Shown here piece by piece: positions 17,295 to 25,553 of a stretch of DNA of 48,143 nt. Made by a program: the position numbers and the translations under genes. How positions within the stretch are numbered: the stretch's first letter is position 1; every line of letters starts with the position of its first letter. The notes beneath the pieces were generated by a model, which made no database searches, was not told the DNA's origin, and was given only the letters and a program-made list of their open reading frames with translations. Location: contig CAJUQU010000002.1 of assembly GCA_910588595.1 (NCBI GenBank), positions 1 through 48,143 on the forward strand. Reading direction: 5' to 3'. The DNA is from an uncultured Lachnospiraceae bacterium. Lineage in GTDB: Bacteria > Bacillota_A > Clostridia > Lachnospirales > Lachnospiraceae.

Positions 17295-18146
17295 ATGGAA
17301 TGGATCAAACGGCTCAACGAGAGTATGTGTTACATCGAGGAACACCTGACAGATGAGATCGATTGCGAACAGCTCGGGCGGATCGCCTGCTGCTCTGCCT
17401 ATCATTTTCAGAGAATGTTCACTTACATGGCAGGGGTTACGCTGTCAGAGTATATCCGCAGGCGGAAAATGTCCCTGGCGGCAGTCGATCTGCAGGGCGG
17501 GGACGCCAGGGTCATCGACGTCGCGGAAAAGTACGGATATCACTCCCCGACGGCATTCAACAGGGCTTTCCAGGGAATCCACGGCATCGCTCCCTCCGCG
17601 GTCAGAAACGAGGGCGTTGCCATAAAAACCTACCCTCCGATCACTTTTCAAATAATTGTCAAAGGAGCAGAAGAAATGAATTATCGGATCGAGAAAAAAG
17701 ACGCGTTCCGCATTGTCGGCATATCCGCACCGCTCAACAGGGAAATCGAGAACAACTTTATGATCGTGCCTAAGATGTGGGAGGACGCCGCTGTCAGCGG
17801 CACGATACAGAAACTTGCAGAAATGATGGACACCCCCATCAAGGGGCTCCTCGGCGTGAGCGTCTGCAACGACGAGGAAGCCTGGAAATACTACATCGCT
17901 GTGGCAAGCACTGCGGAAAACAGCGGGTTTGACGACTACACCGTGCCCGCGTCCACCTGGGCAGTCTTTCCGGGCAGCGGCACGAACCAGTCCATACAGG
18001 AACTGGAGCGGCGCATTGTGACAGAGTGGCTTCCGACCTCCGGATATGAGTATGCAAATGCGCCGGACATCGAAGTGTATCTGAATCCGGATCCGCAGAA
18101 TGCGCAGTATGAGGTGTGGATCCCTGTAAGGCGGGCAGGGGAGTGA
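17295..18146 (+). CDS. AraC-family regulator with GyrI-like effector domain
   Basis: 283 residues. The N-terminal AraC DNA-binding domain has two helix-turn-helix motifs (CEQLGRIACCSAYHFQRMFTY and VIDVAEKYGYHSPTAFNRAFQ); the second half is a GyrI-like small-molecule-binding domain (from about residue 122, starting ITFQIIVKGAEEM). Proteins of this layout act as ligand-responsive activators, often of multidrug or stress genes. The ATG at 17295, eight bases after GGAGG, is preferred over upstream in-frame codons. One of few plus-strand genes, divergent from the sigma operon and convergent with the chemoreceptor. Confidence 0.92.
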   Translation: MEWIKRLNESMCYIEEHLTDEIDCEQLGRIACCSAYHFQRMFTYMAGVTLSEYIRRRKMSLAAVDLQGGDARVIDVAEKYGYHSPTAFNRAFQGIHGIAPSAVRNEGVAIKTYPPITFQIIVKGAEEMNYRIEKKDAFRIVGISAPLNREIENNFMIVPKMWEDAAVSGTIQKLAEMMDTPIKGLLGVSVCNDEEAWKYYIAVASTAENSGFDDYTVPASTWAVFPGSGTNQSIQELERRIVTEWLPTSGYEYANAPDIEVYLNPDPQNAQYEVWIPVRRAGE

Positions 18147-18161
18147 ACTTCACTCCCCTGC
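18135..18161. terminator. Hairpin between convergent AraC-type and chemoreceptor genes
   Basis: Thirteen-base arms GCAGGGGAGTGAA and TTCACTCCCCTGC around a single C. It includes the AraC-type stop codon and ends one base before the chemoreceptor stop. No T-run follows on either side, so it may act as a weak bidirectional terminator. Confidence 0.55.
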
Positions 18162-20162
18162 TTAAACCCTGAAAGATGCCACTGTCTGGTTCAGGAGCGC
18201 ACTCAGGCGAAACAGTTCCTGCATCTGCTCCATGACAGCTGCAGAATTTTTGTCGGAGCTCTCCGCAGACCGCTCCACCTTTTCCATGAACTCCGCTATC
18301 TCACTGATAAGCCCCGTGATCTCTGTGATCGACGCATCGATGTCAGCCATGCTGGCACTCATCTCCTCTGACGATGCCCCCAGGTCATTGGAAATGTCAT
18401 TATAAAATGCCGCGTCCTGCTGATACATCTGTGCCAGCGCAGTCATTTCCTGATAATCTTCCATCACTTTGCCGTTCATGAAATTCAGCAGCTTCTCAGA
18501 ATTTTGGGAAAGAAAATCGACGTTCTGCACCACGCTCTCCGTCACTTTGCGGATCTGGTCAACCGCCAGTCTTGAGTGGTCCGCAAGCTCTCTGATCTCC
18601 TCCGCGACAACAGAAAACCCTTTTCCAGCCTCGCCAGCCCGCGCCGCCTCTATGGAGGCGTTGAGCGCCAGGAGGTTCGTCTGCGAGCTGATCGAGAGGA
18701 TCTCCTCTGTCAGGGTATCGATCTCCTGTACCCTTTTGCTGTCCGCGATCGCCCGCTCAAGATCGGCACGCGTCTCCTGATAGAGTGCCACAGCCTCCTT
18801 TGCAGACCGGCTGGAGGCCTCATGCCGCTTTCTGGCGCGCTCCATGATACTGCCGGACTGCCCCACTGCCTCTCCTGCCTTTTTCGCGACCTTCTCGATC
18901 GCGTCTCCCAGTTCCTGTCCGTTATTTCTGATGCTGTCTGTCAGCCCGCGCGCCTGCAGTGTCTGCACCATCACCCTGATGACCAGCTCGGAGATACCGG
19001 AGATCTCCTGGTTTAATGCCGTCATTTTTGCAGAGGTCCCCTCCGCGATCATGCCGATATTTTCGGCGTCCTTCTTTGTGTTCAGTATGATCTCACGGAT
19101 CTGCTGGCGCACCTCCGTCGTCGCCGTCCGGATCTGCTCTGTCTCGTTTTTGTACGCCTTCGGGATCGCTTTCTCAACGACCATGCTCTCCGAGAAATCT
19201 CCCGACGCAAACTGCTTGAGCATCTGGATCGGCGCGAGCATTTTTCCGATCAGCCCTGCCATGAACACCGCCACAAACGCGATGACCACCAAAGCGATCA
19301 CGGCGGCTATCATGATCATGGCGGCAAGAGACTGCGTGACATTTGCCGTCGGCACGACAACCCCCAGTTTCCATCCGCTTCCGTCGATGTCCGACACCGC
19401 AAAGTAGCACTCGCTGCCGTCATAGTCTGTAAACCGGACCACATCCTGTTCCTTTCCCGTGATCAATGTCCCCAGCTCCGGCATGATATCTGTTGCGATA
19501 ACAGCATTGTCCGCTGTTGGCTCATAGCTTTTGTTCCTGTGCGCCACATACTGACCGCTGCTGTCCACCAGAAATCCGTATGCGCCCTCCGCATAGTCGA
19601 TGCTGCCCGTCAGGTCCGTCACAGTGCCGAGCGTGACATCCAGACCGATGACACCGGCAAGCTCACCATCGATATAGACCGGTGACGCGATCGTCGCGCA
19701 CATCTGATTTGTCAGCACATCCCAGTAGGGATCTGTCACGATGACCGCTCTTTCCTGTGCCGCCTGCTGATACCACCCGCGCTGTACAGGGTCATAGCCA
19801 TCCGGTATCTCCGCCGCCTGGTTCGACTGGATAAATCTGCTGTCCTTCGTCCCGCAATACAGATTTAAGAGTTCCTCCCTGCCCGATGCATGCGCGTCCA
19901 CCACCGACTGCACTGTATCGGTCTCGATGCTTTTCCCGGTCTCGATACTCGACGACGCCCCGTCTGCGATCATTTTTTCGATCTCGATCCAGGTGTTGAT
20001 CTCCTCCGCGTACTTATCCGCACCAAGCCGCAGCGCCTGTGTCTGATCCTGGATCATGCGCTTTCCCGCGACCGCGATGATCCCCACTGTCGTCAGCAGG
20101 ATACTCGCCACCACGATCCCGATCACGCTGAATGTCAGTTTCCCTTTAATCGTCCTCAACAA
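18162..20162 (-). CDS. Methyl-accepting chemotaxis protein with Cache-type sensor
   Basis: A 666-residue transmembrane chemoreceptor. Membrane segment 1 (about 11-32), a periplasmic-side double-Cache-like ligand domain (about 35-280; PVYIDGELAGVIGLDVTL is typical), membrane segment 2 (about 284-310), HAMP, then a cytoplasmic coiled coil whose hairpin tip reads SSQTNLLALNASIEAARAGE. It signals to CheA/CheW to bias flagellar rotation. The start is a TTG about nine bases after GGGAGGG; a second TTG follows immediately. No che or fli genes are in the window, so it is an orphan receptor. The ligand is unknown. Confidence 0.95.
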   Translation of the reverse strand: MLRTIKGKLTFSVIGIVVASILLTTVGIIAVAGKRMIQDQTQALRLGADKYAEEINTWIEIEKMIADGASSSIETGKSIETDTVQSVVDAHASGREELLNLYCGTKDSRFIQSNQAAEIPDGYDPVQRGWYQQAAQERAVIVTDPYWDVLTNQMCATIASPVYIDGELAGVIGLDVTLGTVTDLTGSIDYAEGAYGFLVDSSGQYVAHRNKSYEPTADNAVIATDIMPELGTLITGKEQDVVRFTDYDGSECYFAVSDIDGSGWKLGVVVPTANVTQSLAAMIMIAAVIALVVIAFVAVFMAGLIGKMLAPIQMLKQFASGDFSESMVVEKAIPKAYKNETEQIRTATTEVRQQIREIILNTKKDAENIGMIAEGTSAKMTALNQEISGISELVIRVMVQTLQARGLTDSIRNNGQELGDAIEKVAKKAGEAVGQSGSIMERARKRHEASSRSAKEAVALYQETRADLERAIADSKRVQEIDTLTEEILSISSQTNLLALNASIEAARAGEAGKGFSVVAEEIRELADHSRLAVDQIRKVTESVVQNVDFLSQNSEKLLNFMNGKVMEDYQEMTALAQMYQQDAAFYNDISNDLGASSEEMSASMADIDASITEITGLISEIAEFMEKVERSAESSDKNSAAVMEQMQELFRLSALLNQTVASFRV

Positions 20163-20205
20163 AATGATATCCCTCCCATACCCTCTGGGTGCCCGTATAC
20201 ATAAA

Positions 20206-20254
20206 TGTAAGTTGCCAAGACCTCCCTTAAAAATGAGCTCTCTGGCAACTTACA
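20206..20254. repeat. 12-bp inverted repeat upstream of the chemoreceptor
   Basis: TGTAAGTTGCCA (20206-20217) and TGGCAACTTACA (20243-20254) are exact reverse complements separated by 25 nt, beginning 44 nt before the chemoreceptor start. It could be a leader hairpin or operator pair. The rest of 20163-20359 is AT-rich with no gene; 20360-20557 holds a possible ORF relic. Confidence 0.6.
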
Positions 20255-20359
20255 GGCGCAATAAACTGCCGCAGCAATCTATTCTGATATCATTATATGA
20301 AGCCAATTGTAGAAATGAAATATATGCGGAACAAATCGCAGTTTTTATGGCATAATTTG

Positions 20360-20557
20360 TCACAATGCCTCGTCTGACTCAAGCTGTCTGACCATGCAGT
20401 CGAAATCCAGATGAATCCCCGGCTCGCAGATCTGATTTTGCAGATGGCTGTGCATCTTCAGACAGTCTCCTCCCACAGATCCATAAAATAATTTTGCAAG
20501 GTGCCCTGCCACGACATCCACAGCAAAAAAGCCGGGATAGATTGTGTCAGTTATCTT
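20360..20557 (-). pseudogene. Possible gene remnant (C-terminal fragment)
   Basis: On the minus strand an open frame of about 65 codons directly follows the M50-like gene, in another frame. It reads protein-like (DTIYPGFFAVDVVAGHLAKL, then GSVGGDCLKMHSHLQNQICE and HLDFDCMVRQLESDEAL, then TGA) with several His/Cys/Asp. It has no ATG near its beginning and no ribosome site, so it looks like the tail of a lost gene rather than an active one. I cannot name the family. Confidence 0.3.
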
Positions 20558-21086
20558 CTTTCAAACCCTTGATCACTGCCCAGTAGTTTTGAATGATCCT
20601 TTTCTTCCATGCGATAAAGATGCAGCCGCAAAATACGACGGTCGCTCCGAGCATCACCACCCATGGGCTTATCCCGGAATTATGGATAAACTTCGAGACA
20701 TCATCATTTTGGGGGGCTTTGCCAGCCAGATATAATATGGGCACAAGGATCCACGAAAGAACGGAACAGACAGGAGCGATCAAAAATAAGTACGAACAGA
20801 TCCTATAGCGCGTACTTTTTATATTGTCCCGGTAAGTCAACATGTATGCGACCGCCGCAAGGACAGGCAGCAGCATCCCCGCAATATTCGTGAGCGATAA
20901 TGTCACTGCGGTAAACGTGCCGCCCTCATAAGTCGTATATGCGCCCAAAACGCTAAATTTTGTGATGCGGGCGCCACAGAGTACGGCGACCAGGGCATGC
21001 CCTCCTTCATGCAAAATAATATACACAGGAAGGCTCACCAAAATACTCGCTACCGCGAACAACGTTGTTCTCACTCTCAAACTCAT
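20547..21086 (-). CDS. M50-like membrane metalloprotease
   Basis: About 179 residues, mostly hydrophobic, with five or six membrane segments. The first segment is followed by HEGGHALVA, an HExxH zinc-binding motif with Glu as catalytic base, as in site-2-protease (M50) relatives. The third zinc ligand motif (usually NPDG-like) is not evident; TNIAGMLLPVLAAV may take its place. ATG 21086 is selected because GAGGTG lies upstream at a seven-base distance. It follows the AAA-ATPase/nuclease-like gene by 10 nt. Substrate unknown. Confidence 0.7.
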   Translation of the reverse strand: MSLRVRTTLFAVASILVSLPVYIILHEGGHALVAVLCGARITKFSVLGAYTTYEGGTFTAVTLSLTNIAGMLLPVLAAVAYMLTYRDNIKSTRYRICSYLFLIAPVCSVLSWILVPILYLAGKAPQNDDVSKFIHNSGISPWVVMLGATVVFCGCIFIAWKKRIIQNYWAVIKGLKEDN

Positions 21087-21096
21087 TGAACACACC

Positions 21097-22812
21097 TCAC
21101 ACTTTTTGACCGGGCAAAACATCTGACACAACCTTACAGCGCTTTTTGTAGCACGCGATTCCGTACCGATATATCGTCTTCATTCCGTTGTCGATCAGTG
21201 CTTCCTCATATCCCCGATCCCGGATCTGACGCAACGCCTCCGCGCAGGCATCGTCAAAAGCAGCATTTTCCGCGTATTTTAGTTCAATGATGATCCCTAT
21301 ATCCCTATCCTCCACCTCGATGCTGATATCACTGCAGCCCTCGCCGGACTCTGCGTTTGATGAGACACGCCAGTCATCCATATGTGCGAAAAGCCCCAAT
21401 AAGATACCGTGATAAAAATTTTCCTTCCTGCTTTTCCTCACATTGACATCCCGGATACTGATGGTCTTTCTCAGATATGAAGTAAAACCTTCCTCGATCG
21501 CAGCCACATCATTTTCCACAAACGCCCTGCAGAAATCTGCCAGTTTATGACTGTCCCTCGCCGCTTCCTCGTCAAACCATTCCCGGATCTGCCGCGCATA
21601 GATCCAACGGATCTCCCTGTTTGGAATCACAAGTTCTGTAAGCCCGCTCTCATCCTCACCGCGCTGTGTGAGATACCCTGTCGTGAAGAGAATGCTCCAT
21701 AGATTGTCTATCGTGGAATCCAGATCCCTGTAGGTCAGTTCCTGATGGATCTCCTTCTTGACGCTTCCGCCATCGATCAGAAGTTCGATCTCGTTTCTGG
21801 TGGCAGCTTTCGCCCTGTCGATAAACTTCCGCACCAGGTCGTTGCTGCTCGTATTGACCCAGTAATTCCGCGGCTCTGTGGCATTTCCGCCGCGCAGATC
21901 ACCGCAGTAATTGATCACATCCCACGGACAGTAAACTTCCAGATCCCCAAACGTATATCCATCATACCACTCCTTTATTGCTTCATACTGATCCATAAAC
22001 CCATAATATTCAAGTATCTGCCGGACTTCCTTGTCCGTAAAGCCAAAATGCTCATTGTAAAGGACATCCTTGACTGTATACACATTCATATTATTCAGCC
22101 CCGTAAATATGCTCTCTTTCGACACGCGCAGACAGCCTGTGAGCACTGCAAAATAAAGGCTGCTGTTCGTTTTTAATGCCTTGCCGAACATCGCCCTGAC
22201 AAAATCAACCATCTCATCATAGTACCCTGATCGATACGCCTTATCAAGCGGCACATCATACTCATCGATCAGCAGGATCACTTTCCGGTCATAATATTTT
22301 TCCAGAAACTGTGTCAGCAAAAAGAGACTTTCCTGCATCAGCTCGTCAGGCACTGTATAGAGTCCCTCTCTGCTCACATGGACCAGTGCCTCATACTGCC
22401 GACGTTCCATCTCAGTCAGACAGTCACTCTGTGCCAGACACGAAAACCTGGCTGCCTCCCTCGCAATGATCGAGCGCAGTTTGTCCTTCGCATCGGCAAA
22501 GTTCACTCCCACTGCTTCCTTTAAAGTGATTGAAATGACCGGGAATTTCCCCATGTACTCGTCGCACAGCTCCTTTTCGTCGGAGATGGCCAATCCGTCA
22601 AAAAGCGCACGGTCACTGCCCGCCTCAAAGAAATATTTGAGCATGCTCATATTCAACGTCTTGCCAAAACGCCTCGGACGTGTAAACAGATTGACTTTTC
22701 CCAGATTCCGCAGCAGATCCCTGATCAGTCCCGTCTTGTCCACATAATAAAAATCCAATGTCCGTATTTCCTCGAAATCCTCGATCCCCATCGGAAGCCT
22801 TGTCTTTCTCAT
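21097..22812 (-). CDS. AAA-ATPase-like / PD-(D/E)XK nuclease-like protein
   Basis: About 571 residues of the widespread clostridial and Bacteroidetes AAA-ATPase-like family. The N-terminal part contains LDFYYVDKTGLI and a Walker-A-like FTRPRRFGKTLNMSML; a Walker-B-like ILLIDEYDVPLD follows. The C-terminal region has a PD-(D/E)XK-like core: DISIEVEDRDIGIIIELKYA, with the E-x-K pattern in IELKYA. Biological role is not established; paralogue-rich families of this kind have been suspected to be mobile or defence-related. The ATG at 22812 begins the conserved domain and has GGGATAGG and an earlier CAGGAG; the longer frame begins with unrelated residues. Confidence 0.82.
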   Translation of the reverse strand: MRKTRLPMGIEDFEEIRTLDFYYVDKTGLIRDLLRNLGKVNLFTRPRRFGKTLNMSMLKYFFEAGSDRALFDGLAISDEKELCDEYMGKFPVISITLKEAVGVNFADAKDKLRSIIAREAARFSCLAQSDCLTEMERRQYEALVHVSREGLYTVPDELMQESLFLLTQFLEKYYDRKVILLIDEYDVPLDKAYRSGYYDEMVDFVRAMFGKALKTNSSLYFAVLTGCLRVSKESIFTGLNNMNVYTVKDVLYNEHFGFTDKEVRQILEYYGFMDQYEAIKEWYDGYTFGDLEVYCPWDVINYCGDLRGGNATEPRNYWVNTSSNDLVRKFIDRAKAATRNEIELLIDGGSVKKEIHQELTYRDLDSTIDNLWSILFTTGYLTQRGEDESGLTELVIPNREIRWIYARQIREWFDEEAARDSHKLADFCRAFVENDVAAIEEGFTSYLRKTISIRDVNVRKSRKENFYHGILLGLFAHMDDWRVSSNAESGEGCSDISIEVEDRDIGIIIELKYAENAAFDDACAEALRQIRDRGYEEALIDNGMKTIYRYGIACYKKRCKVVSDVLPGQKV

Positions 22813-22892
22813 CCTATCCCTGCTCTCCTGAATGACTGTTGTTACAATGATTATATACCAAAAAGCGGATTTCCTCAATCATAAAGTTGGGG

Positions 22893-24188
22893 CTACGTCA
22901 GATCACCGTTAGCGGGATTGTCGAGCACCTTGCCGCTCTCGTCAAAACGCGAGCCGTGGCAGGCACAGTCCCACGAGTGCTCGGCGGGGTTCCATTTCAG
23001 CGCACAGCCGAGGTGGGGGCAGCGCTTTTTTGTCGGTGTGAGCAGATTCTTGATCGATTCAAAACCATTTACAAAGAGCTGCGGTCTGATGATACTGCGC
23101 GACGGGTCAAACGCTTCCTCAAATCCATTGTGTCTGCCGCAGATCCTGTCGCTGAGCAGCACCGCCGATAACATTGCGCCTGTCATCCCCCATTTGTTGA
23201 AGCCGCTCGCGGTGTAGAGATTCGCCGTGTTTTTTGAATATCTGCCGATGTACGGGATATGGTCAAGACTCATGCAGTCCTGCGCCGCCCAGAAATATCT
23301 CTCGGTGGCATGAGGATACTGTTCCCTGGCAAACTGCCTCAGTTCATCCCAGTTTCCGCCGCTTTTGCCCGTGCGGTGCCCTCCGCCGCCCAAAAGCAGC
23401 AGATCGCCGTAATTTCGAAAGGAAAAGCCGGTCCTGGATTCGTCAACGTACATTCCGTCAACGTTCTGCGCATTTTCCAGCGCCATCACATAAGAACGGT
23501 GCTGATACAGTTTCAGGAAATAGCTTCCGTGCTTGTTGATCATCGGAAAATGCGTCGTGACGATGACTTTGCCCGCGCTGATCCTTGCGCGGTCCGTGAC
23601 AGCCGTCGTGCCCTCCATTTCCCGCACAAAAGTGTGCTCATAGATGTTCAGTCCCTTTGCGACCGCATACAGAAATCGGAGCGGGTGGAACTGTGCCTGG
23701 TCGTCAAAGCAGACTGCTCCCACAGTGTTTATTGGCAGGGGCAGGTCTTTTGCAAACACGGCGTTATAGCCGATCTTTGAGAGTGCACTGATCTCGTCCT
23801 CGAGCTTTTGGCGGTCATCCGTGGCATATACATAATTGTTTTTTATCTCATATCCGCAGTCGATCTCCCTGCACAATGCAGCGTATTTCCCAAATGCCAT
23901 GCGGTTTGCCTGCAAGTACATGTCCGCCCTTTCCAGACCGCTGCTTTGCAGCATCTTATGATAGCACAGACCGTGCTGAAAAGTGATCTTTGCAGTTGTG
24001 TTTCCCGTTGTCCCGCCGCAGATCCTGTCCTTCTCGACCAGAACATAGGGCACGTCGTTCTGCTGCAGAAAATACGCGGTCAGGATTCCGGCAATGCCGC
24101 CCCCTATGATCAGGACATCCGTTTCCACATCACTTTCCAGTGTCGGAAACTCATGGCGGGTGACAGTTTCATTCCAGAGTGATCTCAC
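22893..24188 (-). CDS. FAD-dependent oxidoreductase with C-terminal Rieske domain
   Basis: 431 residues. The N-terminal DAO-type FAD domain has the dinucleotide-binding motif DVLIIGGGIAGILTAYFLQQ near residue 25. The C-terminal segment is a Rieske [2Fe-2S] centre: CPHLGC and, 16 residues later, CACHGSRF, giving the two Cys and two His ligands. Enzymes of this layout are found in Firmicutes but their substrates are mostly unknown. The start is GTG at 24188, nine bases after AAAGGA. It stands alone between the nuclease-like gene and the hydrolase. Complete by length. Confidence 0.92.
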   Translation of the reverse strand: MRSLWNETVTRHEFPTLESDVETDVLIIGGGIAGILTAYFLQQNDVPYVLVEKDRICGGTTGNTTAKITFQHGLCYHKMLQSSGLERADMYLQANRMAFGKYAALCREIDCGYEIKNNYVYATDDRQKLEDEISALSKIGYNAVFAKDLPLPINTVGAVCFDDQAQFHPLRFLYAVAKGLNIYEHTFVREMEGTTAVTDRARISAGKVIVTTHFPMINKHGSYFLKLYQHRSYVMALENAQNVDGMYVDESRTGFSFRNYGDLLLLGGGGHRTGKSGGNWDELRQFAREQYPHATERYFWAAQDCMSLDHIPYIGRYSKNTANLYTASGFNKWGMTGAMLSAVLLSDRICGRHNGFEEAFDPSRSIIRPQLFVNGFESIKNLLTPTKKRCPHLGCALKWNPAEHSWDCACHGSRFDESGKVLDNPANGDLT

Positions 24189-24410
24189 TATTCACAATCC
24201 TTTCGTTTTCAATGTTTGGCAGATTGTGAACTGCATAGAAGCAGCTTAACAATCCCATGCAGCATTGTAGTATTTTTCTTTACAATTCTTTTATAATATT
24301 TCCGCACATTTATCAATTTATTCGAGATGACACAAATATGTTTTCCCTTCGCCCCTCAGCCCACACACCGCCTCAGCGCCCTGCTTCTCCTACACAGAAC
24401 TGCACAAAAT

Positions 24411-24437
24411 AATCGAGCAGGATCCTCCCGCTCGATT
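24411..24437 (-). terminator. Terminator of the alpha/beta hydrolase gene
   Basis: AATCGAGC / GCTCGATT arms with additional GG/CC pairs; on the minus strand the stem is followed by ATTATTTTG. It starts 15 nt after the hydrolase stop. Confidence 0.7.
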
Positions 24438-24451
24438 TCTACGCGTATTCT

Positions 24452-25513
24452 CTATTTACCGATCGCATCCGTATAAAAGTCAACAATTTTTTCAAACAGT
24501 TCCTCATCGATCTGAGATGTCAGCTGCTTGTCGATGGTATCGTTCCACTCTTTCTTGATCTCGTCTGGAACTTCATTCTGATACTCCTCCAAAATGAGAC
24601 TGTACTCCTGATTTAATTGTTCCATGTACTCCATGCGCTCCGGACTATGATCCATCATCAGATTGCCGTGCTCCCTGCCCTCGAGCAGAACAAACTGCAC
24701 ATCATCTCTCGTAACCTTGTCCCGGTTAGCGTAGATGCAGGGACCATCGAAGCCGACAAAATCATCCAAGTCTCCCTGAATGATCATCACCGCTGTATGC
24801 TTTGCGCGGTTGATCCCGCTTGTCGCCGTGAGATTCATCTTTTCTCCAAACTTTGCGCGCAGCACCATCCAGATAAATGGTTTCTCAATGCAGGCAAAAG
24901 AACCAATAAGACTCTTCCCCACATAGGTCATCTCCTCAAGACTGTTGTTGTATCCTGCCAGGCTGGCAACCGCTATGATATCATGGTCATAGTTCAGGAT
25001 AGCCGTCGTCGCAAAACCTCCCCAGCTATGACCGTACAGACAGATCGGAAGTCCGTCAAACACTGGATTCTGCTCGACGTAGATCAATGCATTGTCGAGA
25101 TCGATCACCGACTGTACAAGCCCGACACAGCTGTCGCCGGTCGAAGCGCCGCTCCCAGTGTTATCATAGGCAAATACCATAAATCCGTTGTCCACAAAAT
25201 ATTTTGTCTCGCCTATATATCCCTCCGAATCCGAACCAAGCCCATGGGATACCACCACCAATCCCTTTGTATTGTCCTTTCCATAGATATAGCCTGTCAG
25301 CGTCTCGTCCCCAGAGGGAAACGTCACCGTCTCCCTCTCAAAATCCTCATAGTCTGCCCATCGCATATACTCAGAATACTTCTTCTGCTCACTCCTGTTA
25401 AAATATTGTCTCATGAAATGATTGATCAATGCAAAAGAGACAACAACGAAAATAACTGCCAAAACGCCAACCACGATCATAAAAATCTTCAAAAGCCTGC
25501 CGCTTTTCCTCAT
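24452..25513 (-). CDS. Membrane-anchored alpha/beta hydrolase
   Basis: 353 residues. An N-terminal membrane anchor (about 9-32) is followed by an alpha/beta-hydrolase fold facing outside. The oxyanion region is VVVSHGLGSDSEGY, the nucleophile elbow is GHSWGG (Ser), an acid-bearing strand reads MIIQGDLDDFVG and the catalytic His is likely in GREHGNLM. Likely an esterase or peptidase-type hydrolase; substrate unknown. It follows ileS by 40 nt in the same direction, so it may be read through from the ileS leader. The start ATG has AAAGGAG 14 bases upstream, a slightly long gap. Confidence 0.88.
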   Translation of the reverse strand: MRKSGRLLKIFMIVVGVLAVIFVVVSFALINHFMRQYFNRSEQKKYSEYMRWADYEDFERETVTFPSGDETLTGYIYGKDNTKGLVVVSHGLGSDSEGYIGETKYFVDNGFMVFAYDNTGSGASTGDSCVGLVQSVIDLDNALIYVEQNPVFDGLPICLYGHSWGGFATTAILNYDHDIIAVASLAGYNNSLEEMTYVGKSLIGSFACIEKPFIWMVLRAKFGEKMNLTATSGINRAKHTAVMIIQGDLDDFVGFDGPCIYANRDKVTRDDVQFVLLEGREHGNLMMDHSPERMEYMEQLNQEYSLILEEYQNEVPDEIKKEWNDTIDKQLTSQIDEELFEKIVDFYTDAIGK

Positions 25514-25553
25514 GCCAACATATTCTCTCCTTTAAACACCCCACAAAATAGTT

